Position numbers and translations under genes: made by a program. This document shows positions 6,937 through 13,176 of a stretch of DNA of 13,644 bases, in pieces. The stretch is from Candidatus Agrococcus pullicola (lineage in GTDB: Bacteria > Actinomycetota > Actinomycetes > Actinomycetales > Microbacteriaceae): assembly GCA_019115685.1 (NCBI GenBank), contig DXDC01000191.1, forward strand, positions 1-13,644, read 5' to 3'. Below the pieces are notes generated by a model. The model made no database searches, had not been told where the DNA came from, and saw only the letters and a program-made list of their open reading frames with translations. Positions within the stretch are counted from its first letter, which is position 1. Every line of letters begins with the position of its first letter.

Positions 6937-7458
6937 TCACTCCTCGGGCAGGTACTCCTCCGCCCACCGCAGCGCCGTCCGCCCAGTTGCGATACCGTAC
7001 TGCAACGTGGCCAACTGATAGTGCGCTACCTCTTCAAAGCCCTCGGGTACCGCCGTGCTCGGCAATTGCGAGTCGAGCTGCTCCAAACGCGCAAGGTCCT
7101 GTCGGATGCGGTCATGGATGCGAGCCGCTGCAACCGAACGGTCCTCGCCCTGGAGGAGCCCGAGGAAGAACGTGCGAGCGAGGATCGCGGTCTCCGGGTC
7201 TCCCCCGTTTGCTTCAACCAGCATCCACCGCCGGAACTCGGTACGGCCCTCGTCGCTGATCGAGTAGGTCTTCTTCCCTCTCGGGCCGCTGGCCGATTCG
7301 ACCGCGATCCAGCCTTCGGAGAGCAGACGGTCGAGGGCTCGCTTGATGCTGCCCGTACTCGCACTGTAGAACAGCGAGACTCCGGCTTCGAAGTGTTTCG
7401 TCAGATCGTAGAGGCTCTGGGGCCAAAGCATCAGAAGACCGAGAATCACATGAGCCAT
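6937..7458 (-). CDS. PadR-family transcriptional regulator
   Basis: This 173-aa repressor of the PadR family has an N-terminal winged helix (about residues 1-75) that opens with the characteristic VILGLLMLWPQSLYDLTKHF. The recognition region is STGSIKRALDRLLSEGWI and the wing is KKTYSISDEGRTEFRRWM. The C-terminal half (about 90-165) is helical and forms the dimer, as in the longer (Vir/AphA-like) PadR subgroup. PadR proteins normally repress a neighbour and their own gene until a small hydrophobic ligand or stress releases them. The gene is divergent from a serine hydrolase, with a 30-bp near-palindrome between them that overlaps its own -35 region, so autorepression and repression of the hydrolase are the natural inference. 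TACACT 7 nt upstream of the ATG suggests a leaderless mRNA. The inducer is unknown. Confidence 0.93.
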   Translation of the reverse strand: MAHVILGLLMLWPQSLYDLTKHFEAGVSLFYSASTGSIKRALDRLLSEGWIAVESASGPRGKKTYSISDEGRTEFRRWMLVEANGGDPETAILARTFFLGLLQGEDRSVAAARIHDRIRQDLARLEQLDSQLPSTAVPEGFEEVAHYQLATLQYGIATGRTALRWAEEYLPEE

Positions 7459-7465
7459 GCGGTTG

Positions 7466-7494
7466 AGTGTAGCCCTTGACGCGGCTCAAGTCTA
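7466..7494 (-). promoter_or_regulatory. Promoter of the padR-type gene (leaderless)
   Basis: On the minus strand, TAGACT (7489-7494) matches TTGACA at four of six bases. A 17-nt spacer separates it from the -10 TACACT (7466-7471), which lies 7 nt before ATG 7458. The -35 box runs into the palindrome at 7491-7520. Confidence 0.5.
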
Positions 7495-7505
7495 TCTAGT
7501 AGATA
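7476..7505 (+). promoter_or_regulatory. Promoter of the serine hydrolase gene
   Basis: TTGACG (7476-7481) matches the -35 consensus at five of six bases. After 18 nt comes a weaker -10, TAGATA (7500-7505). It interleaves with the padR-type promoter on the other strand. The -10 lies inside the palindrome, so a bound repressor would occlude it. Confidence 0.4.
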
Positions 7506-7520
7506 TATCTATTAGATAGA
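7491..7520. promoter_or_regulatory. 30-bp near-perfect palindrome, probable PadR operator
   Basis: The outer arms TCTATCTA (7491-7498) and TAGATAGA (7513-7520) are exact inverted repeats. The core TAGATATATCTA (7500-7511) is itself a perfect palindrome. Only the pair 7499/7512 fails to match, so 14 of 15 base pairs are symmetric about 7505/7506. It is strikingly AT-rich for this GC-rich DNA and lies between the divergent padR-type and hydrolase genes. Confidence 0.8.
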
Positions 7521-7546
7521 TACTTGCGCGACACTGAGGGGTAACC

Positions 7547-8620
7547 GTGAACGTCAACACTGCCATTCGGAAAACCGTCGAACGGCTCGAGCGGACAAGC
7601 AGCCGCAGGTACCCCGTACCGCCGACCGCACTCATAAGTGGTCCGAAGCTGAACTTCTCAGCCGGAGATCTCGATCAGCCGTTCTGGATCGCGAGCATCG
7701 ACAAGGTGTTCATTGCTGCACTCCTCGGCCAACTGTTCGATGAGGGCTATTGCACGCCAGACACCCCGATCGGCCGGCTGCTGCCGGCGGAAGAACTCGC
7801 ACCACTCCCTGCGAAAGAGGGCGTCGACAACGCGAAAGACGTCACCGTGCAGCATCTGCTCTCGCATACATCCGGCCTTCCGGACGTCGTACTGCCGCCC
7901 CGTGGATACAGCACGACGTGCTCCATCAAAGAGCTCCAGAAGCACCCCGAGCGAGTCTGGACAATCCCTGACTTCCTCCAGCAGGCCGACCATCTGCCCC
8001 CGTTCGCGAAACCGGGTGAGCGATTTCTGTACAGCGACACTGCCTACCTGCTGTTGATCCGCATTATCGAGGAAGCGCGCGACACCGGCTATGCAGAACA
8101 GTTGGCCAGCCGCATCTTCGAGCCGTCCGGCATGGCGGATTCAATCGAGTGGGTGAATGCTGACGACTACAACCTCGCCCGGCTTGTGCCGAAACTCGCG
8201 CCCTTTTGGCTCGGCGGATCAAAGGAGGACGACAAAGTCCCGTTCGCCCCCAACCTCACCTGGTGGAACGGGATGGGTGGGGCGTCGACCGCGAACGACC
8301 TCTTGCGGTTCCAGCGAGAGCTGCACAGAGGCAATCTGTGCGATATCAAGTGGGTTCGATACTTCGGGACCCCTCGCAGCAGGTTCCGGCCCGGCATTCA
8401 CTACGGAACAGGAATGGTGAGCATCCGATTCGGAGGATTCTTCCCGCTCATGCGAGGCTACCCGCAACCCACGGGAGGGCTCGGCTATACCTCGACCCAC
8501 ATGTTCTACTACCCGCAGCAAGACACGCACGTAATCCTGAACTACCACGCGCATCGGCGCATGAACACGAGCTTCCAGATGCACATCCGAATCGCGGGGC
8601 TCATCAACCGCTACGGCTGA
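7547..8620 (+). CDS. Serine hydrolase, beta-lactamase/PBP-like fold
   Basis: This 357-aa member of the beta-lactamase (PF00144) superfamily includes esterases, D-aminopeptidases and class C-like enzymes. The nucleophile motif SxxK is SIDK (Ser50-Lys53). The second motif is YSD (Tyr162), the usual variant of YxN in this branch. PTGG (307-311) in PTGGLGYTS occupies the third-motif position. LLSHTSGLPD (104-113) is also diagnostic. There is no signal peptide or lipobox, so it is likely cytosolic, which makes a role in cell-wall synthesis unlikely and an esterase role more plausible. GTG 7547 has a good Shine-Dalgarno sequence (GAGGGG, 7536-7541) 5 nt upstream. It is divergent from the padR-type gene, with the presumed operator over its promoter. 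The NmrA-like gene follows after 79 bp and may be co-transcribed. Substrate unknown. Confidence 0.9.
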   Translation: MNVNTAIRKTVERLERTSSRRYPVPPTALISGPKLNFSAGDLDQPFWIASIDKVFIAALLGQLFDEGYCTPDTPIGRLLPAEELAPLPAKEGVDNAKDVTVQHLLSHTSGLPDVVLPPRGYSTTCSIKELQKHPERVWTIPDFLQQADHLPPFAKPGERFLYSDTAYLLLIRIIEEARDTGYAEQLASRIFEPSGMADSIEWVNADDYNLARLVPKLAPFWLGGSKEDDKVPFAPNLTWWNGMGGASTANDLLRFQRELHRGNLCDIKWVRYFGTPRSRFRPGIHYGTGMVSIRFGGFFPLMRGYPQPTGGLGYTSTHMFYYPQQDTHVILNYHAHRRMNTSFQMHIRIAGLINRYG

Positions 8621-8699
8621 ATCCATTCACGCGTGGCGCGGGCGAAGCCACTCTCCACGACTGATTAGACGGCTGAACATAAAGCTGAGACGATCACCC

Positions 8700-9602
8700 A
8701 TGGATCAGCCAAGATTGTCGCGGTTCACTGGATGCATGGCTCAAACAACCAAGACTCAGCAACCACACGACACGCGACAGCCCGCCGAGCTCATTCTTGT
8801 CCTCGCGGCAACGGGCAAAACCGGTCGCAGGGTCGTCGATCGCCTGCATGCCGCTGGCTTGAACGTCCGCGCCGCCTCACGGAGTAGCGAGGTTCAGTTC
8901 GATTGGAACGACCGCGCCACGTGGTCGTCAGCCCTCAACGGGGTGTCCACCGTCTACGTCGCCTTGCCACTGACTCCCGCCCCGGTAGAAGATTTTGTAG
9001 CTCAGGCGACCGCTGCGGGTGTCAGGCGGTTCGTTGCTCTCTCCGGTCGTGGTGCCGACGTTTGGGAAACCCACGGTCGGGAGATGGTCGAACTCGAGGA
9101 TGCGGTGCGGCACTCGGGCGTGGAGTGGTCGATCCTGCGAGCAAGCAACTTCGCGCAGAATTTCGATGAGGACGTTTTCCGAGAAGCGATCATGGCTGGA
9201 GAACTGATACTGCCGGTCGGCGGCGTGACCGAGCCGTTCGTCGACGTAGAAGACGTAGCCGACGTAGCCGTAGCACTGCTCACCGGGGAGAACCGGGGCG
9301 GCCGGATCGTCGAGGTCACGGGTCCGGAATCTCTCGCTTGGGGCGAAGCGGTTGCGATAATCGCAAGAGAGTCGGGTCTTGAACTCCGATTTGCCGATGT
9401 CTCGCCCGAGCAGTACGCGACGCATTTGCTTGCTCAAGGTCTACCCGACGCAGACGCCAAGGCATTGGACACTATGTTCGCCGAGATTCGCCGCGGCCGC
9501 TTGACGGAGCCGACCAACGGCGTTCGAGAGATCCTGGGCCGGGATGCGCGCACATTCCGCGACTACGCTGCCCGGGCCGCTGCCGCGGGTGCGTGGAGTT
9601 GA
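8700..9602 (+). CDS. NmrA/EasG-like NAD(P)-binding protein
   Basis: This 300-aa atypical short-chain dehydrogenase resembles the NmrA / ergot EasG-type group (agroclavine-dehydrogenase-like, TIGR03649-type). The Rossmann motif is ILVLAATGKTGRRV with AATGKTG at 36-42; the first glycine of the usual GATGxTG is Ala here. QFDWNDRATW (about 66-75) is a hallmark of the EasG-like proteins. GVRRFVALSG (about 111-120), RASNFAQNF and the FVDVEDVADVAV segment are family features that place the substrate next to the cofactor. Members act as NAD(P)H-dependent reductases or redox-sensing regulators; the function here is unknown. The ATG at 8700 has no convincing Shine-Dalgarno sequence. An in-frame ATG at 8736 would remove 12 residues and is equally possible. 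It may be co-transcribed with the hydrolase and thus under PadR control. Confidence 0.85.
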   Translation: MDQPRLSRFTGCMAQTTKTQQPHDTRQPAELILVLAATGKTGRRVVDRLHAAGLNVRAASRSSEVQFDWNDRATWSSALNGVSTVYVALPLTPAPVEDFVAQATAAGVRRFVALSGRGADVWETHGREMVELEDAVRHSGVEWSILRASNFAQNFDEDVFREAIMAGELILPVGGVTEPFVDVEDVADVAVALLTGENRGGRIVEVTGPESLAWGEAVAIIARESGLELRFADVSPEQYATHLLAQGLPDADAKALDTMFAEIRRGRLTEPTNGVREILGRDARTFRDYAARAAAAGAWS

Positions 9603-9704
9603 AGTCCGGCAGTGCCGGTCACGCATGTCAATGTTCCTACACAGACGATTGCGACACCTCGATCCGCATCAAACACCTCGGATGCGATTGTGAGATGCGC
9701 GCCC

Positions 9705-10178
9705 CTAGTCGGAGAGATTCACAACCTCGGTCGCGAGACCGCGTGGGTCATGGCGGTCGAGGTGGATGCGTTCCTGCTGTTTCCAGCCCTCCCACCAGGA
9801 GTCGTCGCCATCGCGGGCGAGCGCACGCGCGTGACGCACATCCTCTGGGGTATCCAGCCAGATCGCCCGTTCCGCGAAGACAACGGTAATGGGCGTAATA
9901 GCACCGCATCCCTCGACGATCAACGACTCGTGCGGATCAAGGGTGCGCTCATCGCCCCAGGCGTATGCGTGCCAGTCCCAATCGCGCCAACAAGCGATCC
10001 GACCGGCTGCACGCTCTGTGAGGATGCGCTCGAGGGTCGCGCAACCGATCATGAGCCCTTCCCAGCCCTCGTAGAGGTAGTCCATGGTGAGGATGCGTGT
10101 CCCGTCCGACGCAGCGAGCCTGCGCGCGTACGACGACTTGCCTGCACCTGAGCGCCCGTCGATCAGCGTCAGGCTCAC
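9705..10178 (-). CDS. P-loop kinase-like ATP-binding protein in thiamine operon
   Basis: This 157-aa P-loop NTPase looks like a small nucleoside/nucleotide kinase (uridine-kinase-like). Walker A is GRSGAGKS (residues 8-15). MDYLYEGWEGL (32-42) takes the place of the substrate-binding 'DDFY' segment of such kinases. RDWDWHAY (65-72) resembles the 'R.WDW' substrate motif of relatives. LIVEGCG (86-92) is the Walker B-like strand. ARALARDG with WWEGWKQQE (117-136) provides Arg residues of a lid. It should transfer phosphate from ATP to a small molecule in the cytosol. Its GTG overlaps the ykoC stop as GTGA, so it is translationally coupled as the last gene of the TPP-riboswitch operon. I do not recognise a family of known substrate. 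A thiamine, HMP or thiazole salvage kinase is a hypothesis from position alone. An incidental nucleoside kinase is the alternative. Confidence 0.82.
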   Translation of the reverse strand: MSLTLIDGRSGAGKSSYARRLAASDGTRILTMDYLYEGWEGLMIGCATLERILTERAAGRIACWRDWDWHAYAWGDERTLDPHESLIVEGCGAITPITVVFAERAIWLDTPEDVRHARALARDGDDSWWEGWKQQERIHLDRHDPRGLATEVVNLSD

Positions 10179-10930
10179 TGCGACCCCACGAGCCGGTAGC
10201 TTCCCGTCGCCACGGCGATGCCGATCGCAGCCGCAGCGATTCCCAGTGCGACGGCCACGACCACCCAGTCACGCCATGACACGGTCGAAGGCCTGGCCCA
10301 CGTGCGCTCCCCCGCACCGAACGCTCTTGCCTCCATGGCCGTCGCGAGCAGGGAACCTCGACGGATCGCGGCGACAAGCAGGGCGAACGCCATCGTGAAC
10401 CAGCGGCGTGCCGCTCCGTGATCTCCCAACCCGCGAGCACGACGCGCACCGGAGAGCGAACGCCAGTCGTCGGCGAGCACGCTGAACAAGCGCGTGCCCG
10501 CAAGCGCGCCCAGAACGAACCGTGACGGCAGCTTAACCACCTGGGCGAGCGAGTCGGCGAGTCTGGTCGGGTCTACCCCGACGAGGGCGACGAGCGTCGG
10601 AATGCCGATCGCCAGCACGCGCACGACGATCGCGGTGGCGAGCTCGATGGAGTTGTCGGTGACGTTGATCAGCCACCACGAGAAGTACGCCTCCCCTCCC
10701 GGCTTGGCGTACAGCAGCATGCTGATGCCGCTCAGGGGTGCGGCGAGGAGCAGCGGCCAGGTGCGGCGGACGATCGTTCTCGGGCCGATCCCCGCGCAGA
10801 AGAACAACAGCAACCAAATCCCAAGTGCCACCGATGCGCTGACGATGTCGATACTGGTGAGCATCGGAATCGAGTAGAGCATCGCCGCGAAGAACGGCAT
10901 AACGGGGTTCAGACGGTCAACGAGTTTCAC
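10175..10930 (-). CDS. ykoC: ECF transporter transmembrane (T) component, YkoC-like
   Basis: This 251-aa EcfT subunit is a membrane scaffold that couples ATP hydrolysis in YkoD to the substrate-binding YkoE. It has several hydrophobic spans (about 12-48, 58-74, 95-118, 180-196 and 222-242). The two coupling-helix motifs of EcfT are visible: RRARGLG (163-169, with ARG at 165-167) and MEARAFG (199-205). They insert into the grooves of the two ATPase halves. GTG 10930 overlaps the ykoD stop as GTGA, and its own stop overlaps the kinase GTG in the same way. The open frame extends 53 codons further upstream, but that stretch is out-of-frame translation of ykoD and has no membrane character. Family and context make thiamine or HMP the likely cargo. 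Confidence 0.92.
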   Translation of the reverse strand: MKLVDRLNPVMPFFAAMLYSIPMLTSIDIVSASVALGIWLLLFFCAGIGPRTIVRRTWPLLLAAPLSGISMLLYAKPGGEAYFSWWLINVTDNSIELATAIVVRVLAIGIPTLVALVGVDPTRLADSLAQVVKLPSRFVLGALAGTRLFSVLADDWRSLSGARRARGLGDHGAARRWFTMAFALLVAAIRRGSLLATAMEARAFGAGERTWARPSTVSWRDWVVVAVALGIAAAAIGIAVATGSYRLVGSQ

Positions 10931-12390
10931 AAGCCGCCCCTTTGACTCACGTCCGCGTGCAGAGCCAGCTTCTCCAAATGGATCCTCGCATCCCCGAGCA
11001 GTCGGATGAACTGCTCGTCGTGAGTCACCGACACCGCAGCGCCACCGGCATCGACGTGCTCTGCGATCATGACGGCGAGTTCGCGCCATGTCGTGCGATC
11101 CTGCCCGAACGTGGGTTCATCCAGCACGAGCACCCTCGGAGCGGTCGCGAGCACAGTGGCGACCGAGAGACGTCGTTGTTCGCCGCCCGACAGCGTGAAG
11201 GGGTGCGCGTTCGCAAGGTGCGACAGTCGCAAGCTCTCGAGCAGGCGGTCGACGATCGCCCCGGCGCCGGGGAGCTTCGCGACGCGCGGGCCGACGGTGA
11301 GTTCTTCACGTACACTCGCGGCGACGAACTGGTGCTCCGGCTGTTGGAACTCGGTACCGATCCGGGTGAGCAGGTCACGCGAGCGCCACCTGTAGGGATG
11401 CGGCGACCGAGAAGGCGCGAAACCGTCCGTGGCGTTCACGCTGCCAGCAATCGGTGCCGTGAGGCCTGCGAGCGCGTGGGCCAGAGTGGTCTTGCCTGCG
11501 CCATTCTCGCCGGTTATCACCAGTGATTCGCCGGCTCGCACGGCCATATCGACGCCCTGCTGCACGACGGTTTCGCCGAAGCCGACCGCCACTCCCGACG
11601 CGGTCAGCAGCACTCCGTTCGGGTTCGGTGTGCGATCGATAGTGATCGGGTGCCCGGGAATCCAGACCCCTCTCGCAGCAAGCGAGTCCCCGTGCTCCCC
11701 GATAACAGCATCCTTTGCGCCGTCCGCGAGCACGCCCCCGCCCGGTTCCAGCACGATGATGCGGTCAATGACGTCGTACCAGGCCTCAACCCTGTGCTCG
11801 ACGACGACCAGAGTGGTGCCAGATGCCGAAACGGTGCGATCGACAGTCTCGCGCACCTCGGTGATGCCGGCCGGGTCGAGGTTTGCCGTCGGCTCGTCGA
11901 GCAGCAGCAAGCCCGGCTGCATGGCCAGAACACCGGCCAGCGCGAGCCGTTGCCGTTCACCGCCGGAAAGCTCCGTGGTCGAACGTTCAAGCGGGTACCG
12001 CAGCCCAACCGCATCGAGCGCGCCGTCCACTCGATGCCAGATCTCCTCGCGCGGCACCCGCAGGTTCTCGCAGCCGAAGGCGACGTCATCCCCAATGCGC
12101 GAGAGGATCGTGTTCGCCTGCGGATCCTGCAGCACCAGGCCCGCACGGCCTCGCAGTTCGGATGCTCGGGTGCCGTCGATGGTCAACGATCCCGATTCGT
12201 CCCCCTCGTCCGCGCCGCCGAGCACGCCGGCCATCGCCGCCAGCAACGTTGATTTCCCCGCCCCCGACGGCCCCAGCAGCAGTACGCGCTCCCCCGGCTC
12301 GATCGTGAAATCGACACCGTCGAGTGCCGGATGGCGGCGAGATGCGTGCCGCCACCCCCACCCTTCGGCGACGATTCGGGCTCCTGTCAC
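10927..12390 (-). CDS. ykoD: ECF transporter ATPase with two fused ABC domains, YkoD-like
   Basis: This 487-aa protein holds both ATPase domains of an energy-coupling-factor transporter in one chain. In the first half, Walker A is GPSGAGKST (40-48), the Q-loop is Gln88, the signature is LSGGERQR (141-148), Walker B/D-loop is LLLDEPTANLD (162-172) and the H-loop is His199. In the second half, Walker A is GENGAGKTT (294-302), the Q-loop is near Gln349-350, the signature is LSGGEQRR (400-407), DEPTFGQD is at 424-431 and the H-loop is His457. Both halves look catalytically complete, joined by a linker at about 220-258. GTG 12390 overlaps the ykoE stop as GTGA. The open frame upstream to 12960 is only a shadow of ykoE. 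The fused double ATPase beside a YkoE-type protein is the B. subtilis YkoEDC arrangement. Confidence 0.95.
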   Translation of the reverse strand: MTGARIVAEGWGWRHASRRHPALDGVDFTIEPGERVLLLGPSGAGKSTLLAAMAGVLGGADEGDESGSLTIDGTRASELRGRAGLVLQDPQANTILSRIGDDVAFGCENLRVPREEIWHRVDGALDAVGLRYPLERSTTELSGGERQRLALAGVLAMQPGLLLLDEPTANLDPAGITEVRETVDRTVSASGTTLVVVEHRVEAWYDVIDRIIVLEPGGGVLADGAKDAVIGEHGDSLAARGVWIPGHPITIDRTPNPNGVLLTASGVAVGFGETVVQQGVDMAVRAGESLVITGENGAGKTTLAHALAGLTAPIAGSVNATDGFAPSRSPHPYRWRSRDLLTRIGTEFQQPEHQFVAASVREELTVGPRVAKLPGAGAIVDRLLESLRLSHLANAHPFTLSGGEQRRLSVATVLATAPRVLVLDEPTFGQDRTTWRELAVMIAEHVDAGGAAVSVTHDEQFIRLLGDARIHLEKLALHADVSQRGGL

Positions 12391-12989
12391 GAGACGCCGC
12401 GAACCTCTCTGCCTGCCGCGAAGCGGTTCAGCGCTCCTGTCGCGGCGAGCGCCCTCGTCAGCAGCCAGCCGAGCAGTCCCGCCAGCAGAGCGCCGGAAAT
12501 GATGAGTGCGATGAGATAGATCGTGAGGAAACCGGCGCCCATCTCGATGTTGCCGGAGAGGAACAGCTCCAACGTCCAGGCAGCGACAGCGGATCCGATG
12601 CCCGCCAGGACAGCGATGACCGCACCGAACCTGCGGTAGAAGAACAGCAGGAAAATGAGCTCCGCGCCCAAGCCCTGGATTATGCCCGAATAGATGGTCT
12701 CGACGGCCCACTGGCTGCCCAGCAGCATCGAAACGGTCGCTGCGAGGGTTTCGACGTAGAGTGCGGCGCCGGGCTTGCGGATGATGAGCCCTCCGAGCAC
12801 ACCTCCGATGAGCCAGACGCCGACGGCGATGCCGCCGAACCCTGGCGTGAATGCGTCCATGGCCGAGAACCACGCGTAACCAGCGAAGTTCCAGAAGACG
12901 AACAACAATCCAACGGCGACACCCAGAACGGATGCCACCACGATGTCGATAACGCGCCACCGCAGTGAGCGCGCAGACTTCTCAGTCAT
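12387..12989 (-). CDS. ykoE: ECF transporter substrate-binding (S) component, YkoE-like
   Basis: This 200-aa membrane protein is the substrate-capture subunit of a YkoEDC-type vitamin transporter, specific for thiamine or its HMP moiety in characterised or predicted relatives. It has about five or six hydrophobic spans (roughly 14-34, 50-70, 78-92, 104-118, 121-143 and 151-177). Family landmarks are FVFWNFAGYAW (30-40), GVWLIGGVLGGLIIRKPGAA (57-76) and SGIIQGLGAELIF (101-113). ATG 12989 has an AAAGG Shine-Dalgarno sequence (12998-13002) 8 nt upstream. The open frame continues to 13190 but would cross the TPP aptamer, so the long form is rejected. It is the first gene of the riboswitch-controlled operon, and its stop overlaps the ykoD start. 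Thiamine specificity rests on both the family and the upstream TPP riboswitch. Confidence 0.95.
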   Translation of the reverse strand: MTEKSARSLRWRVIDIVVASVLGVAVGLLFVFWNFAGYAWFSAMDAFTPGFGGIAVGVWLIGGVLGGLIIRKPGAALYVETLAATVSMLLGSQWAVETIYSGIIQGLGAELIFLLFFYRRFGAVIAVLAGIGSAVAAWTLELFLSGNIEMGAGFLTIYLIALIISGALLAGLLGWLLTRALAATGALNRFAAGREVRGVS

Positions 12990-12994
12990 AACTA

Positions 12995-13019
12995 GTGCCT
13001 TTCGATAGGTGAACGGCAC
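12995..13019 (-). promoter_or_regulatory. Ribosome-site-sequestering hairpin of the TPP riboswitch
   Basis: On the minus strand GTGCC (13015-13019) can pair with GGCAC (12995-12999) across a 15-nt loop. The 3' arm contains the last two bases of the AAAGG Shine-Dalgarno sequence of ykoE (12998-13002). This would block translation. GTGCC can instead pair with GGCGC (13037-13041) at the 3' side of the aptamer, giving a mutually exclusive ON state. Confidence 0.6.
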
Positions 13020-13023
13020 GGGT

Positions 13024-13120
13024 GAGATACCTCCCTGCGCCGGCATTATCCGGTTCAGGTTCGACGGTCGAGGGCTGCTCGCCCTCCTCTCAGCCTGGCT
13101 CCACCAAGCTCCCGTGTACT
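13024..13120 (-). ncRNA. TPP riboswitch (thi-box)
   Basis: Reading the minus strand, the hallmarks occur in order. The P3 stem is CTTGG/CCAGG around a TGGAG loop. The conserved CTGAGA follows, with its last base near 13090. The hairpin GAGGGC/GCCCTC has a 5-nt loop. The conserved ACCTGAACCGGATAATG comes next (about 13060-13044), then CCGG and GCGCAGGGAG (13040-13031). This is the thiamine-pyrophosphate-sensing aptamer; TPP binding turns the operon down. It lies about 35 nt upstream of ykoE, with a Shine-Dalgarno-sequestering hairpin and no T-tract terminator between, so control is probably at translation. The outer boundaries are approximate. Confidence 0.95.
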
Positions 13121-13124
13121 GCCC

Positions 13125-13130
13125 ATGGTA
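13125..13130 (-). promoter_or_regulatory. -10 element of the thiamine transporter operon
   Basis: TACCAT on the minus strand would place transcription start near 13118, just at the 5' edge of the TPP aptamer. The -35 position is not recognisable. It is back to back with the promoter of the SGNH hydrolase gene; the two -10 boxes are 33 bp apart. Confidence 0.4.
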
Positions 13131-13163
13131 GTCGATGCGTCGGCACGGCAGCTCCGGATCGGA

Positions 13164-13169
13164 TAGCTT
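13164..13169 (+). promoter_or_regulatory. -10 element of the SGNH hydrolase gene (leaderless)
   Basis: TAGCTT, then 7 nt (GAAGAAC), then GTG 13177. This fits a leaderless mRNA and supports that GTG over an in-frame TTG at 13168, which would fall inside the -10 box. Confidence 0.45.
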
Positions 13170-13176
13170 GAAGAAC

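Noticed and set aside
8633..8651. Hairpin GTGGC/GCCAC after the serine hydrolase stop
   Set aside because: Five base pairs, 9-nt loop and no T-tract, so not called as a terminator; read-through into the NmrA-like gene remains possible.
9242..9274. Tandem GACGTAG-type units within the NmrA-like gene
   Set aside because: They encode the conserved family segment VDVEDVADVAV; the repetition follows from the amino acids and is not a separate DNA element.
9606..9686. Small hairpins CCGGC/GCCGG (9606-9618) and CGCATC/GATGCG (9665-9686) between the convergent NmrA-like and kinase genes
   Set aside because: Stems of 5-6 bp without a T-tract are too weak to call terminators, although the position between convergent genes fits.
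10931..11089. Upstream extension of the ykoC open frame by 53 codons
   Set aside because: Arginine-rich shadow of ykoD. The GTGA overlap at 10927-10930 marks the real start.
11429..12502. 357-codon plus-strand open frame opposite ykoD
   Set aside because: Low-complexity Ser/Pro/Arg product, the usual antisense shadow of a GC-rich gene whose minus-strand product has complete ABC motifs.
12391..12960. Upstream extension of the ykoD open frame by 190 codons
   Set aside because: This part is an out-of-frame reading of ykoE: arginine-rich with no ABC or membrane features. The ABC domain begins right after GTG 12390, which overlaps the ykoE stop.
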